Source: CAYSBE01 sp046309355 (GTDB lineage: Bacteria > Bacteroidota > Bacteroidia > UKL13-3). Taken from it: a stretch of DNA of 64,000 nucleotides. The first letter of the stretch is position 1. Each line of letters begins with the position of its first letter. This document shows, in pieces, positions 18,360-26,541 of this stretch. The stretch is from NCBI GenBank assembly GCA_046309355.1, contig JBKCPL010000003.1:1-64000 (forward strand), in the 5' to 3' direction. The translations under genes and the position numbers were made by a program. The notes under the pieces are model-generated. The model saw only the letters and a program-made list of their open reading frames with translations. It ran no database searches and was not told the origin of the DNA.

Positions 18360-19751
18360 TTATTGAGGTTTATTATAAATATGAATCCACGAGGCCGGGT
18401 CAATTTTCCTTCTGGCCATTCGCATCACTTCGAGTGCTTCCTGATTGTCAGGTGTTGAAAGGATGACTACACGCAACATGCGCGAGTCGTCTCCGCTTCT
18501 GTAAATATTGGCACTGTACCCTAATGACCGCATTCTGTCGCGGAATATAAATGCATAACGTCTGCTAGAATAACACCCAACAACAACATTATATTTTTCA
18601 GGCGGTGCAGTAATTCCATCATTTAGTGGTGTTACATTTTTAACTGCCACCCCACCCACTACTCCGGGCTGAGGTACTTGAGTATTTTGTCCGGTTGCAC
18701 CAGATGCACCAGCCTGACCTGCACCAGCATTTACTCCCTGCTGACCACCTGCATTGCCACGCGCGGTATCTGCATTGCCTGCTGTATTTCCGGTACCATT
18801 TATATTACCCGATGAAGGGTTGGCTATAACTTTAAGGCTATCCTGCAGTAAAACAACTTCTTTCCTTAAGCTATCATTTTCCTTTCGTAAACGCTCGTTC
18901 TCAGCAAGTAAATTGCTAATACTGTCCTCTGAAATTTCTCCGTTTTGCTCAGCAAGCGGCTGATCTTCCTGGTAATCGGGGTCAACAACTTTCTTCTTGC
19001 GTTTGGTAAAAATAACATTGTACCAATCAACGTGCTCAACATTCGCACCAGCCAAAAATTTATAATTTATCCCAAGAGATGGCATGATGTAGGAATCAAA
19101 GTACTTAGGATCGGCCTGCTTTAACTGCGTACCATCAGGATATCCGGGAATACCATCAATAACTGTAGTTTCCGTTCCGTGATAAATAGCAGTAACCACC
19201 AAATCAAGCTGTGGGCTTAAATAATATTTAAATGTCATACCTGCAAAGTAGGTGTAATACTCGCGGCCTGGAACATCGAATCTTTGTTTCGAGCCGTCAG
19301 GCATTAAACGCTCGGTTTGAATAGAACCATAAAGGCGCCCCATACCCCCAATTAAGTAAGGATTTATACGCGGCATAATTCTTCGTAGTTTGAATAACGG
19401 TTCAAGATTTACCTGAGCAAATGCACCATACAGGTAAAAATTATTGCGAAAACTAAAAAAGTTACTGGCTAATCTACTAGGGTTTTTGTAAGGCCCGGGG
19501 GGAATTTGTGAACCGCTAAACGTACCGGCATCAAACATAAAACCAAGAGAAATTTCTTTAGACAGACTATACCGGATTGCAGCTGTACCAAATGCCGTAA
19601 CATTATTAGGTATACTGCCAAAAAGTATAGGCACTCCTGCTGCTACTTCACCGCTCAGTCGGGTGAACTTCTTACTTACATCTTTTTGTGCACCCGCTGT
19701 TAGGCTAAGTAGTAAGGCACACAAACTGATAATGAGTAGGCGTTTGTTCAT
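18360..19751 (-). CDS. Outer-membrane beta-barrel protein with C-terminal SPOR domain
   Basis: 463 residues from ATG 19751 (MNKRLLIISL). A signal peptide ends at TAGAQ near residue 22. Residues about 27-245 look like an outer-membrane barrel (alternating aromatic strands, NFYLYGAFAQVNLEPLF, YYTYFAGMTFKYYLS). A charged coiled coil follows at about 275-308 (LLAENERLRKENDSLRKEVV). Next is a Gly/Asn/Ala/Gln-rich linker at about 315-370, and then a SPOR-like module at about 385-463 (KYNVVVGCYSSRRYAFIFRDRMRSLGYSANIY). SPOR domains bind denuded septal glycan, so the protein may tie an outer-membrane barrel to peptidoglycan. That role is inferred; no family name is assigned with certainty. Confidence 0.82.
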   Translation of the reverse strand: MNKRLLIISLCALLLSLTAGAQKDVSKKFTRLSGEVAAGVPILFGSIPNNVTAFGTAAIRYSLSKEISLGFMFDAGTFSGSQIPPGPYKNPSRLASNFFSFRNNFYLYGAFAQVNLEPLFKLRRIMPRINPYLIGGMGRLYGSIQTERLMPDGSKQRFDVPGREYYTYFAGMTFKYYLSPQLDLVVTAIYHGTETTVIDGIPGYPDGTQLKQADPKYFDSYIMPSLGINYKFLAGANVEHVDWYNVIFTKRKKKVVDPDYQEDQPLAEQNGEISEDSISNLLAENERLRKENDSLRKEVVLLQDSLKVIANPSSGNINGTGNTAGNADTARGNAGGQQGVNAGAGQAGASGATGQNTQVPQPGVVGGVAVKNVTPLNDGITAPPEKYNVVVGCYSSRRYAFIFRDRMRSLGYSANIYRSGDDSRMLRVVILSTPDNQEALEVMRMARRKIDPASWIHIYNKPQ

Positions 19752-19952
19752 TAGCTGGTTATTATTCAAATATTTGGCAAACACATAAAGGTACTAAAAA
19801 CGAGTACATGTTATTAATACTCTTATAATGTTTTACTTTTTTGATGTTGGCAAGTATACTAATTTTTAAAGTTAAAAACGAATTAAATTTAAGGAAAACG
19901 TTGCTATTCTTGTGGCTAATTGTGTATAATAACGTGCATACCTTAGTGTATT

Positions 19953-20411
19953 ATGGTTTTAATTCTTGATAACATACGCAGTGCATCCAATGTTGGCGCG
20001 CTATTTCGCACGGCTGATGGCTTGGGTATACAACACTTATATCTATGTGGAATAACTGCTGTTCCACCTAATAAGGAAATTCAAAAGACAGCATTGGGAG
20101 CCACCGAATCTGTAAATTGGTCGTACCATCAGACCTCAGAAGAAGTTATTCAACACTTGCTGAAATCAGGAGCTTTAGTTGTCGCTCTCGAACAGGCAGA
20201 TAACAGTGTACATTTGGATAATTGCAGCCTACCCAAAACTGCTGAAATAGCACTGGTAGTTGGAAATGAGGTGGAAGGCATACAGCAGCATGTAGTGCAA
20301 CTTTGCACTATGGTAGTAGAAATACCTCAAAAGGGTATGAAAAAATCTCTGAACGTTTCAGTAGCAGCAGGAATTGCGATGTGGGAGTTACTTAAAAAGC
20401 AACTGCCGTAA
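19953..20411 (+). CDS. SpoU/TrmH-family RNA 2'-O-methyltransferase
   Basis: 152 residues with the three SPOUT motifs: DNIRSASNVGALFRTAD at the N-terminus, GNEVEGI in the middle, and KSLNVSVAAGIAMWE at the C-terminus forming the trefoil knot. It is a minimal TrmL-sized enzyme without an N-terminal RNA-binding domain. It should 2'-O-methylate a tRNA or rRNA ribose using SAM; the site is unknown. The 3' end overlaps the convergent bshC gene by 20 bases. Confidence 0.92.
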   Translation: MVLILDNIRSASNVGALFRTADGLGIQHLYLCGITAVPPNKEIQKTALGATESVNWSYHQTSEEVIQHLLKSGALVVALEQADNSVHLDNCSLPKTAEIALVVGNEVEGIQQHVVQLCTMVVEIPQKGMKKSLNVSVAAGIAMWELLKKQLP

Positions 20412-21984
20412 CACCTTCGGAAATCGGTCTCGAAAACCGGTAGAGTAAATCCGTCAACTGTTTCATGGTAAAATTTTCTCGCAGATACCATGTAAGGTTG
20501 TAATACCGTTCGGCAGGCTTGTTGTCCGGATAGTATACTGAATACAACTCGTACAACTCAGCAAGCTGTGTTTCGAGTTTTGTTTTGCGTATATTGTTTA
20601 TGTCTCGTATACGTTTATCCCACAGGTTATTAAAGGCTAACTTATCTTTCAGCACCATGCTGCCGGCCTTATTGTCAAATTGGTTTAATTCATCTATAAG
20701 TTGCTGAAATGCTTGATTCGAATGCATGAGCATGGACTCAACCGAAATTGGACAAAATCTGTCCATCAGTTTTTTGCTTAATACAGTATACGATAGAGGT
20801 AAAAAATCTTCAATACCCATTCTTAGTTTCTTGAGCTTGCGCATATCACCAGCGCTTATGAGTATAAAACTGTTGCGAAGCAGCACCACCGGCATGGGTA
20901 CTCCGGCCGCTTCGAAAACGCCCCTAAGCTGCAGCCAGTAAGATACCTCTGCAGGGCCACCAACATAGGCGATATTTGGCAAAATCGTTTCCTGATAAAC
21001 GGGCCGCATGACTACATTAGGACTAAACCGATCGGGATGTGCATGAATCTCCTCCTCTAGTTCTGATGCTGTAAACTTCAGTGAGGTGCCTGCTACGGAA
21101 TAGTAGCTACCTTCACGGGTCAGTAAACATCGTTTATTATCAGGCGTAATGTAAAAGTGATTGATAGCACGACCTGAAACTTGCAGCTTCCTATACTGCT
21201 TGGATAGTTCTGAATTTGTTGATTGAATCGCTTCCCAGAATGTGTTACGCAGTATATCAGCTTTCATAGCAGGCATGTGTGCCCTCTTAAATTCTGCCGT
21301 GTCCGGATTAATGATAACCAGTCCGTATTCACCAAATAAATAGTGAAGCAGTCGGGTTGTTGCATGAGCCAGATTCCCGTCTTTTGTGTACTTCTCCATG
21401 AGTTGCCCCAGTTGGCTATCTGTTGCCTGAGGTATATGCTTTAGCAATTCGTTTAAGCCCGTTATTGGCAAACGGCCCACTGGTGTATCATTGGCCTGAA
21501 TTTTCCATTCTAACGTTGAATGAGCTATATGCACCGATTTAATTTCATCGAAATCATGATCTTCGCCTGCAAGCCAGAATACAGGCACATACTTTTTTCC
21601 ATCATTGGCGGCATTTAACTCATCTGCCAGCCTGATAACATGCATGGCTTTGGCTAGAACGAAAAGCGGCCCTCCCAACACACACAATTGATGTCCTGTT
21701 GTAACCGTAAAAGTAGCTGACTGATTGAGTGCTTCTAGTTGCTGATGTACTTTATCAGTAACATGAAGTTGAATACCACTTTGTGTGTAGTGCGCGTGTA
21801 GCTGATCTACCAAAACTTTACGCTGAGTTGCACCAAAGGTGCGGTTTTCAGAACACTGTTTAATGCCTGATAAGTCAGGACTATAGGCATAAAAGGGCTG
21901 CAACTCGGGTTTGCCTTTCAGATAATCAATAACCTGCTTGCTGTAAAATGCGGATTGCTCAAATGAAATTGTATGCTGTACCAA
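20392..21984 (-). CDS. bshC: Bacillithiol biosynthesis cysteine-adding enzyme BshC
   Basis: Predicted last step of bacillithiol synthesis, joining cysteine to GlcN-malate. 530 residues. The start is a TTG at 21984; no ATG precedes the conserved ISFEQSAFYSKQVIDYL. Family hallmarks are TVTTGHQLCVLGGPLFVLAK near residue 95, PVFWLAGEDHDFDEI near 135 and YVGGPAEVSYWLQL in the middle. bshA and bshB are not in the window. A TATATTTG -7-like box at 22010-22003 lies upstream in the gap after rimO, without a good TTG partner. It implies a bacillithiol-based thiol pool in this organism. Confidence 0.94.
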   Translation of the reverse strand: MVQHTISFEQSAFYSKQVIDYLKGKPELQPFYAYSPDLSGIKQCSENRTFGATQRKVLVDQLHAHYTQSGIQLHVTDKVHQQLEALNQSATFTVTTGHQLCVLGGPLFVLAKAMHVIRLADELNAANDGKKYVPVFWLAGEDHDFDEIKSVHIAHSTLEWKIQANDTPVGRLPITGLNELLKHIPQATDSQLGQLMEKYTKDGNLAHATTRLLHYLFGEYGLVIINPDTAEFKRAHMPAMKADILRNTFWEAIQSTNSELSKQYRKLQVSGRAINHFYITPDNKRCLLTREGSYYSVAGTSLKFTASELEEEIHAHPDRFSPNVVMRPVYQETILPNIAYVGGPAEVSYWLQLRGVFEAAGVPMPVVLLRNSFILISAGDMRKLKKLRMGIEDFLPLSYTVLSKKLMDRFCPISVESMLMHSNQAFQQLIDELNQFDNKAGSMVLKDKLAFNNLWDKRIRDINNIRKTKLETQLAELYELYSVYYPDNKPAERYYNLTWYLRENFTMKQLTDLLYRFSRPISEGVTAVAF

Positions 21985-22016
21985 CGTACACTAAATTTTA
22001 ACCAAATATAGATAAA

Positions 22017-23333
22017 CTAACTGTTTACCACGGTGCCGTACAAATCAAATTCTTCTGCACGGTCAATTTTTACATGGGCAAAGTCACCTATCCTCACGTA
22101 ATTATCCTGTGCACTTACCAGCACTTCGTTGTCTACCTCGGGCGAATCAAACTCGGTACGTCCAACGAAATATCCATTTTCTTTTCGGTCAAATAGTACT
22201 TTGTACGTTTGCCCAACTTTCTTCTCATTAATGTCGGCTGATATCGCCTGCTGCACGTCCATGATAATGGATGCACGTTCTTTTTTAGTTTCGTCATCTA
22301 CATCATCCTGCAACGTACCGGCATATGTACCCTCTTCGTGCGAATAGGTAAAAATTCCAAGCCTATCGAACCTATTGTGCTCCACAAACTGCTTCATGGC
22401 TTCAAAATCCGCTTCTGTTTCGCCCGGATGGCCTGCGATTAATGTCGTGCGAATGGCAATTCCGGGAACTTTATCCCTTATCGTATCTACCAGCTCTTGT
22501 GTACGCTTAGCAGTTATGCCTCTGCGCATAATTTTGAGCATATTATCACTGCCGTGTTGAAGTGGTATATCAATGTACTTGCATATATTTTCGCGTTCTC
22601 TGATTACGTCAAGTGCTTCTAAGGGAAACTGTGACGGATAGGCGTAATGAAGCCGAACCCATTCAACGCCATTAATGTCGGAGATGCGTTTCAGAAGTTC
22701 GGGAAGTTTACGTTCACCATATAAATCCAGGCCATAATAGGTGCTATCCTGTGCTATCAGCAGCAACTCTTTGGTTCCATTCTTAACCAAATTTTTCACT
22801 TCTTCTTCCAGTTGTTCGAACGACTTTGAGGCATGCTTTCCACGCATAATGGGTATGGCACAAAATGAGCAGGGACGGTCGCATCCTTCCGATATTTTGA
22901 GGTACGCAAAGTGGGCAGGAGTGGTAAGAAACCGTTCGCCTATCAATTCATGCTTATAATCGGCACCCAACGCTTTTAAAAGCTGGGGCAAATGCATCGT
23001 TCCAAAATACTCATCCACATCAGGAATTTCCTTTTGCAACTCGGGCTTATAGCGCTGTGATAAACAACCCGTTACAAAAAGCTTATCTATTTTCCCTTTT
23101 TGCCTGGCATTGGCAAAACGTAAGATTGTATCAATGCTCTCCTGCTTAGCGTTTTCTATAAAACCACATGTATTTATAACTACAATATTAGCATCATCCT
23201 TTACTGACTCGTGCTCAACTGTCATTGAGTTAGCCTTCAGCTGACTGTAAAGCACTTCCGAATCAACTGTATTCTTGGAACATCCAAGTGTGATGATATT
23301 AATCTTATCCTGCTTATTTCCTTTGGTTTTCAA
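22017..23333 (-). CDS. rimO: Ribosomal protein S12 methylthiotransferase RimO
   Basis: A radical-SAM enzyme that methylthiolates the conserved aspartate of ribosomal protein S12. 438 residues, beginning with TTG 23333, 7 bases after the ftsY stop; no ATG precedes the conserved IITLGCSKN. The three N-terminal cluster cysteines lie in LGCSKN, NTCGF and VTGCLSQR. The radical-SAM C-x3-C-x2-C is SEGCDRPCSFCAIP, and a TRAM domain occupies about the last 65 residues. RIMRGK after the CxxxCxxC fits RimO rather than MiaB. It is likely co-transcribed with ftsY. Confidence 0.96.
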   Translation of the reverse strand: MKTKGNKQDKINIITLGCSKNTVDSEVLYSQLKANSMTVEHESVKDDANIVVINTCGFIENAKQESIDTILRFANARQKGKIDKLFVTGCLSQRYKPELQKEIPDVDEYFGTMHLPQLLKALGADYKHELIGERFLTTPAHFAYLKISEGCDRPCSFCAIPIMRGKHASKSFEQLEEEVKNLVKNGTKELLLIAQDSTYYGLDLYGERKLPELLKRISDINGVEWVRLHYAYPSQFPLEALDVIRERENICKYIDIPLQHGSDNMLKIMRRGITAKRTQELVDTIRDKVPGIAIRTTLIAGHPGETEADFEAMKQFVEHNRFDRLGIFTYSHEEGTYAGTLQDDVDDETKKERASIIMDVQQAISADINEKKVGQTYKVLFDRKENGYFVGRTEFDSPEVDNEVLVSAQDNYVRIGDFAHVKIDRAEEFDLYGTVVNS

Positions 23334-23340
23334 ACGGCTA

Positions 23341-24291
23341 TTATTTAAAAAGTGAGTCTACAAATTCGTTCTTGTCAAACAACTGCAAGTCTTCTATGCC
23401 TTCGCCAACACCAATATATTTTACCGGCACTTTAAATTGATCGGCTATACCTATAACCACTCCTCCTTTTGCTGTTCCATCCAATTTGGTAAGTGCCAGT
23501 GCATTTACTTCAGTTGCCGAGGTAAAATGCCTCGCCTGTTCGAAGGCATTTTGTCCGGTTGATGCATCCAACACCAATAAAATTTCGTGTGGGGCTTCTG
23601 GTATTACCTTGCTCATCACACGTTTGATTTTTGAAAGTTCATTCATCAGGTTCACTTTGGTGTGAAGCCGGCCGGCTGTATCAATTATAACTACATCCTG
23701 TGCATGATCCTGAGCGTACTTCACTGCATCAAAGGCAACAGCAGCCGGGTCAGTATTCATGCCGTGCTCTACCACATGCACCCCGTTTCGCTCGCCCCAT
23801 ATTTTTAGTTGTGAAACTGCCGCTGCTCTAAACGTGTCACCGGCTCCCAGCACTACAGTTTTGCCCGCTAATCGGAACTGATGTGCCAGTTTTCCTATGG
23901 TAGTAGTTTTACCTACACCGTTCACTCCTACTACCATGATCACGTAGGGCTTCTTCCCCTGCAGGTCAGTAAATGTTGACAGGTAGGGGTTGTCGTTTTC
24001 CTTCAGTAGAGCTGCTATTTCATCTTTCAGCAGATTGTTTAGTTCAGCCGTGTTCACATATTTATCTCTACCCACACGCACATTTAGCCGATCAATTATT
24101 TTAAGCGTGGTATCTATACCTACATCGGATGATACCAGTATTTCCTCCAGTTTATCTAGAAACTCTTCATCCACAGCCGATTTACCAATAAGCGCCTTGC
24201 TGATTTTATCCAACAACCCGCTTTTGGTTTTTTGCAGCCCCTGGTCAAGTTTTTCCTTTTTGTCTTTGTTAAAAAAGTCGAATATACCCAC
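23341..24291 (-). CDS. ftsY: Signal recognition particle receptor FtsY
   Basis: A GTPase that docks SRP-ribosome complexes at the membrane. 316 residues from GTG 24291, giving the family-typical start (M)GIFDFFNKDKKEKL. A longer in-frame ATG at 24354 exists, but that extension would translate through the hairpin terminator at 24321-24351, so I prefer GTG. The NG domain is complete: GVNGVGKTTTIGKLA, DTFRAAAVSQL, DTAGRLHTKVNLM, TKLDGTAKGG, GVGEGIEDL. There is only a short acidic/basic N-terminal region, usual for Bacteroidetes. It is followed by rimO after 7 bases. Confidence 0.96.
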   Translation of the reverse strand: MGIFDFFNKDKKEKLDQGLQKTKSGLLDKISKALIGKSAVDEEFLDKLEEILVSSDVGIDTTLKIIDRLNVRVGRDKYVNTAELNNLLKDEIAALLKENDNPYLSTFTDLQGKKPYVIMVVGVNGVGKTTTIGKLAHQFRLAGKTVVLGAGDTFRAAAVSQLKIWGERNGVHVVEHGMNTDPAAVAFDAVKYAQDHAQDVVIIDTAGRLHTKVNLMNELSKIKRVMSKVIPEAPHEILLVLDASTGQNAFEQARHFTSATEVNALALTKLDGTAKGGVVIGIADQFKVPVKYIGVGEGIEDLQLFDKNEFVDSLFK

Positions 24292-24320
24292 GTTGTTCCT
24301 ATTGAGATTCGTATAATGCA

Positions 24321-24351
24321 AAAAAGCATCCTGAAATATCAGAATGCTTTT
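24321..24351 (-). terminator. Hairpin terminator after the rpmB-rpmG-DUF4295 operon
   Basis: AAAAGCATYCTGA pairs with TCAGRATGCTTTT around a short AATA loop, one G-U type mismatch in the stem, with T runs on both sides. It lies 24 bases beyond the DUF4295 stop on the minus strand and just ahead of the ftsY start. Confidence 0.78.
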
Positions 24352-24374
24352 CAATCTGTTTTGATTCAGAATCG

Positions 24375-24527
24375 TTATTGTCCTTTGAAATATTGCTTAA
24401 CATTATCGTTAGCAATAATCTCGCTTTTGAACGAGTATGAACCTTTTGCGTTTTTTACCGCACGGTAAACTTTCGCAAATTCTTTTCCGGTGCCTTTTTT
24501 CAGCGTAGCAACTACCTTCTTAGCCAT
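24375..24527 (-). CDS. DUF4295 small ribosomal-type protein (Bacteroidetes-specific)
   Basis: 50 residues, MAKKVVATLKKGTGKEFAKV at the start and NDNVKQYFKGQ at the end. Highly basic, and third in an rpmB-rpmG operon, 7 bases after rpmG. The sequence fits DUF4295, a short family I know only from Bacteroidetes. I recall that cryo-EM of a Flavobacterium ribosome assigned an extra large-subunit protein, bL38, and I believe it is this family, but I could not check that here. Seen: size, charge and operon position all fit a ribosomal protein. Confidence 0.88.
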   Translation of the reverse strand: MAKKVVATLKKGTGKEFAKVYRAVKNAKGSYSFKSEIIANDNVKQYFKGQ

Positions 24528-24534
24528 AACTTAT

Positions 24535-24717
24535 TTATTTAATTTCTTTATGAACGGTGACACGTTTCAATACCGGATTGTACTTTTTCAATTCAATACG
24601 CTCGGTAGTGTTTTTTTTGTTTTTGGTGGTAATGTAGCGTGATGTGCCCGGCTTGCCTGAGTCTTTATGCTCTGTGCACTCCAGTATTACCTGTATTCTG
24701 TTGCCTCTTTTTGCCAT
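24535..24717 (-). CDS. rpmG: 50S ribosomal protein L33 (bL33)
   Basis: 60 residues, MAKRGNRIQVILECTEHK at the start and KYNPVLKRVTVHKEIK at the end, matching bL33. Only one cysteine (ECTEHK) is present, so the four-cysteine zinc ribbon is absent and this is the zinc-independent (C-minus) form. It lies between rpmB and the DUF4295 gene. Confidence 0.96.
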   Translation of the reverse strand: MAKRGNRIQVILECTEHKDSGKPGTSRYITTKNKKNTTERIELKKYNPVLKRVTVHKEIK

Positions 24718-24735
24718 TTGTACTATCTCCTCTTA

Positions 24736-24966
24736 TTATAAGGTACCTTTTTTAGCCCACTCACGTAAAGCGGCACTAATACCCATTTTGTTAATCGTTT
24801 TCATTGCTTTGGTAGATACACGAAGTGTTATCCACCTGTTTTCTTCGGGTATGAAGAATCGCTTGTCCTGCAAATTGGGATAAAAGCGTCTTTTGGTTTT
24901 TACATTCGAGTGAGAAACATTGTTTCCTACTACTGCATGCTTACCGGTTAAATCACATACTCTCAT
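24736..24966 (-). CDS. rpmB: 50S ribosomal protein L28 (bL28)
   Basis: 76 residues; CDLTGKHAVVGNNVSHSN and RRFYPNLQDKRFFIP are standard bL28 segments. It leads the three-gene operon rpmB-rpmG-DUF4295 behind the promoter at 24991-25020. Only the Cys in RVCDLTGK remains of a possible zinc site, so this is the zinc-free form, like L33. Confidence 0.96.
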   Translation of the reverse strand: MRVCDLTGKHAVVGNNVSHSNVKTKRRFYPNLQDKRFFIPEENRWITLRVSTKAMKTINKMGISAALREWAKKGTL

Positions 24967-24990
24967 GACGTTACATTTTTAAAAGGAGTG

Positions 24991-25020
24991 CAAATATCGG
25001 GTAATAATTTATAAATGCAA
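24991..25020 (-). promoter_or_regulatory. Promoter of the rpmB operon
   Basis: On the minus strand, TTG (25020-25018), exactly 19 bases, then GATATTTG (24998-24991), one mismatch from TAnnTTTG. The -7 box is 24 bases from the rpmB ATG, giving a short leader. Confidence 0.65.
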
Positions 25021-25056
25021 AGGTTATTGCAATTATTTATCCATGAAATTATCTTT

Positions 25057-25488
25057 TTACTCTACCTGCACTTTCTTAACTACCGGCCCGTATTCGGTTT
25101 GTAGTGTCAATATATAAATACCTTTTTCATAGCCACTTAAGTCGACCTGTCCGTCATTAAACGATGTATTCGACTGCAAGGGTTTGCCTTGCGCATCGGT
25201 AACGGTTACACTCAACACCTTAAGGTTGCTCCATTCTTTTATGTAAAGGTCTCCTGAGGTAGGTTTGGAAACACGTCAACCTGTGAGCTACGCTTAACTG
25301 ACCAGGCAAGGAAAATACTGGTTATGATAGGATGAATCGAACCATAATTCATTTGCCCAAAACAGGGTGTCGGGCGTAATCTGTTTGTACGTTTCGGTGC
25401 GTTACTCCACGGGGTAATTGCTAAATAAATTCTGTGCTTTGCAAATGCTATAGCCGCCAAGCAGGAATAATATAAATACGTGCTTCAT
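25057..25488 (-). pseudogene. Broken remnant of a T9SS-secreted protein
   Basis: ATG 25488 opens a clear signal peptide, MKHVFILFLLGGYSICKAQ, but the frame stops at a TAA (25404-25402) after 28 codons. Reading on in the same frame gives plausible protein (TETYKQITPDTLFWANELWF) until further stops. The T9SS tail then starts in another frame (SSQVDVFPN) and continues in the original frame (PTSGDLYIKEW to the stop at 25057, KKVQVE). So there is one nonsense codon and at least two frameshifts. The piece between signal and tail is only about 60 codons, so internal sequence has probably also been lost. The original cargo function is not recognisable. Confidence 0.7.
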
Positions 25489-25748
25489 CTTGTTAAAATC
25501 GGTTGCGGTTCGCTACATAAACGGACAATCATGTCTCGAAGTACAGGCAAATGAAGTGAATATTTCGTGAAAATTTACCCCTAATAATCTTTCCGTTCTT
25601 ATTGCTTACAAACTCTTCACGTGCACACCTATATAACCTTTTTGCTTGTTAGATTGTTGGTTTATTTGTTTGTTTGCTGAGTTGTACTTTTAACACCCTA
25701 AAGTATAAAAGACAACTAAGTTATTGTCGCTAACTAATTAATCTAAAA
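25489..25748. other. Intergenic region, no gene seen
   Basis: AT-rich gap between the T9SS remnant and the enoyl-CoA hydratase gene, with a T/G-rich stretch near 25640-25685. I see no tRNA, no convincing TTG-N19-TAnnTTTG promoter and no strong hairpin. Confidence 0.5.
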
Positions 25749-26528
25749 ATGCAGTACGAATTTATATTGGTTGAACCCACTTTTCAGCAACACATTGCGC
25801 TTATCAGGCTCAATCGCCCTAAGGAATTAAATGCCCTTAACCTGCAGCTGATGCAGGAAATAAAACATGCCTTAAGTGAACTCGACCAGAATGAGGAAGT
25901 GAGGGTAATTGTGATAACAGGAAATGAGAAAGCATTTGCTGCCGGTGCCGATATTAAACAAATGGAAAACCGCACTGCGGTTGATATGCTCATGATTGAT
26001 CAGTTTGAAACCTGGGACCAGATACGCAAAACCAAGAAACCCATCATTGCTGCTGTATCAGGCTTTGCGCTGGGTGGAGGGTGCGAACTGGCCATGACCT
26101 GCGATATGATTGTGGCATCGGAAACAGCAAAATTTGGTCAGCCCGAAATAAAAATCGGGATAATGCCAGGTGCCGGTGGCACACAGCGGCTTACACGTGC
26201 AGTAGGCAAAGCTCTGGCCATGGAAATGGTACTTACAGGTCGGTTTATCACAGCAGATGAAGCAATGGATGCGGGCTTAATAAATAAAGTAGTGCCTGAA
26301 GAAGTATACCTGGATGAAGCTGTTAAAATGGCAAAAGAAATTGCTCAAATGTCGCCCATAGCTGCACGACTTGCCAAAGAATCTGTACTGAAGGCATTTG
26401 AAAGCAGCCTGCAGGAAGGACTATATTTTGAACGGAAAAACTTTTACATGTGCTTTGCCAGCGAAGACCAAAAAGAAGGCATGAAGGCATTTGTGGAGAA
26501 GCGGAAACCCATTTTCAAAGGCAAATGA
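25749..26528 (+). CDS. Enoyl-CoA hydratase (crotonase family)
   Basis: 259 residues with the crotonase oxyanion-hole segments AFAAGADIKQM and GFALGGGCELAMTCD. Both catalytic glutamates are present: one in GGGCELAM and one in QPEIKIGIMPGAGGTQRL, as in true hydratases. It should hydrate 2-enoyl-CoA in fatty-acid or amino-acid degradation. No other beta-oxidation gene adjoins it, but a PCC-type carboxylase (37.2 kb) and PaaN (57.6 kb) are in the window. queA follows 13 bases later. Confidence 0.93.
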   Translation: MQYEFILVEPTFQQHIALIRLNRPKELNALNLQLMQEIKHALSELDQNEEVRVIVITGNEKAFAAGADIKQMENRTAVDMLMIDQFETWDQIRKTKKPIIAAVSGFALGGGCELAMTCDMIVASETAKFGQPEIKIGIMPGAGGTQRLTRAVGKALAMEMVLTGRFITADEAMDAGLINKVVPEEVYLDEAVKMAKEIAQMSPIAARLAKESVLKAFESSLQEGLYFERKNFYMCFASEDQKEGMKAFVEKRKPIFKGK

Positions 26529-26541
26529 CACAACCTAAATA

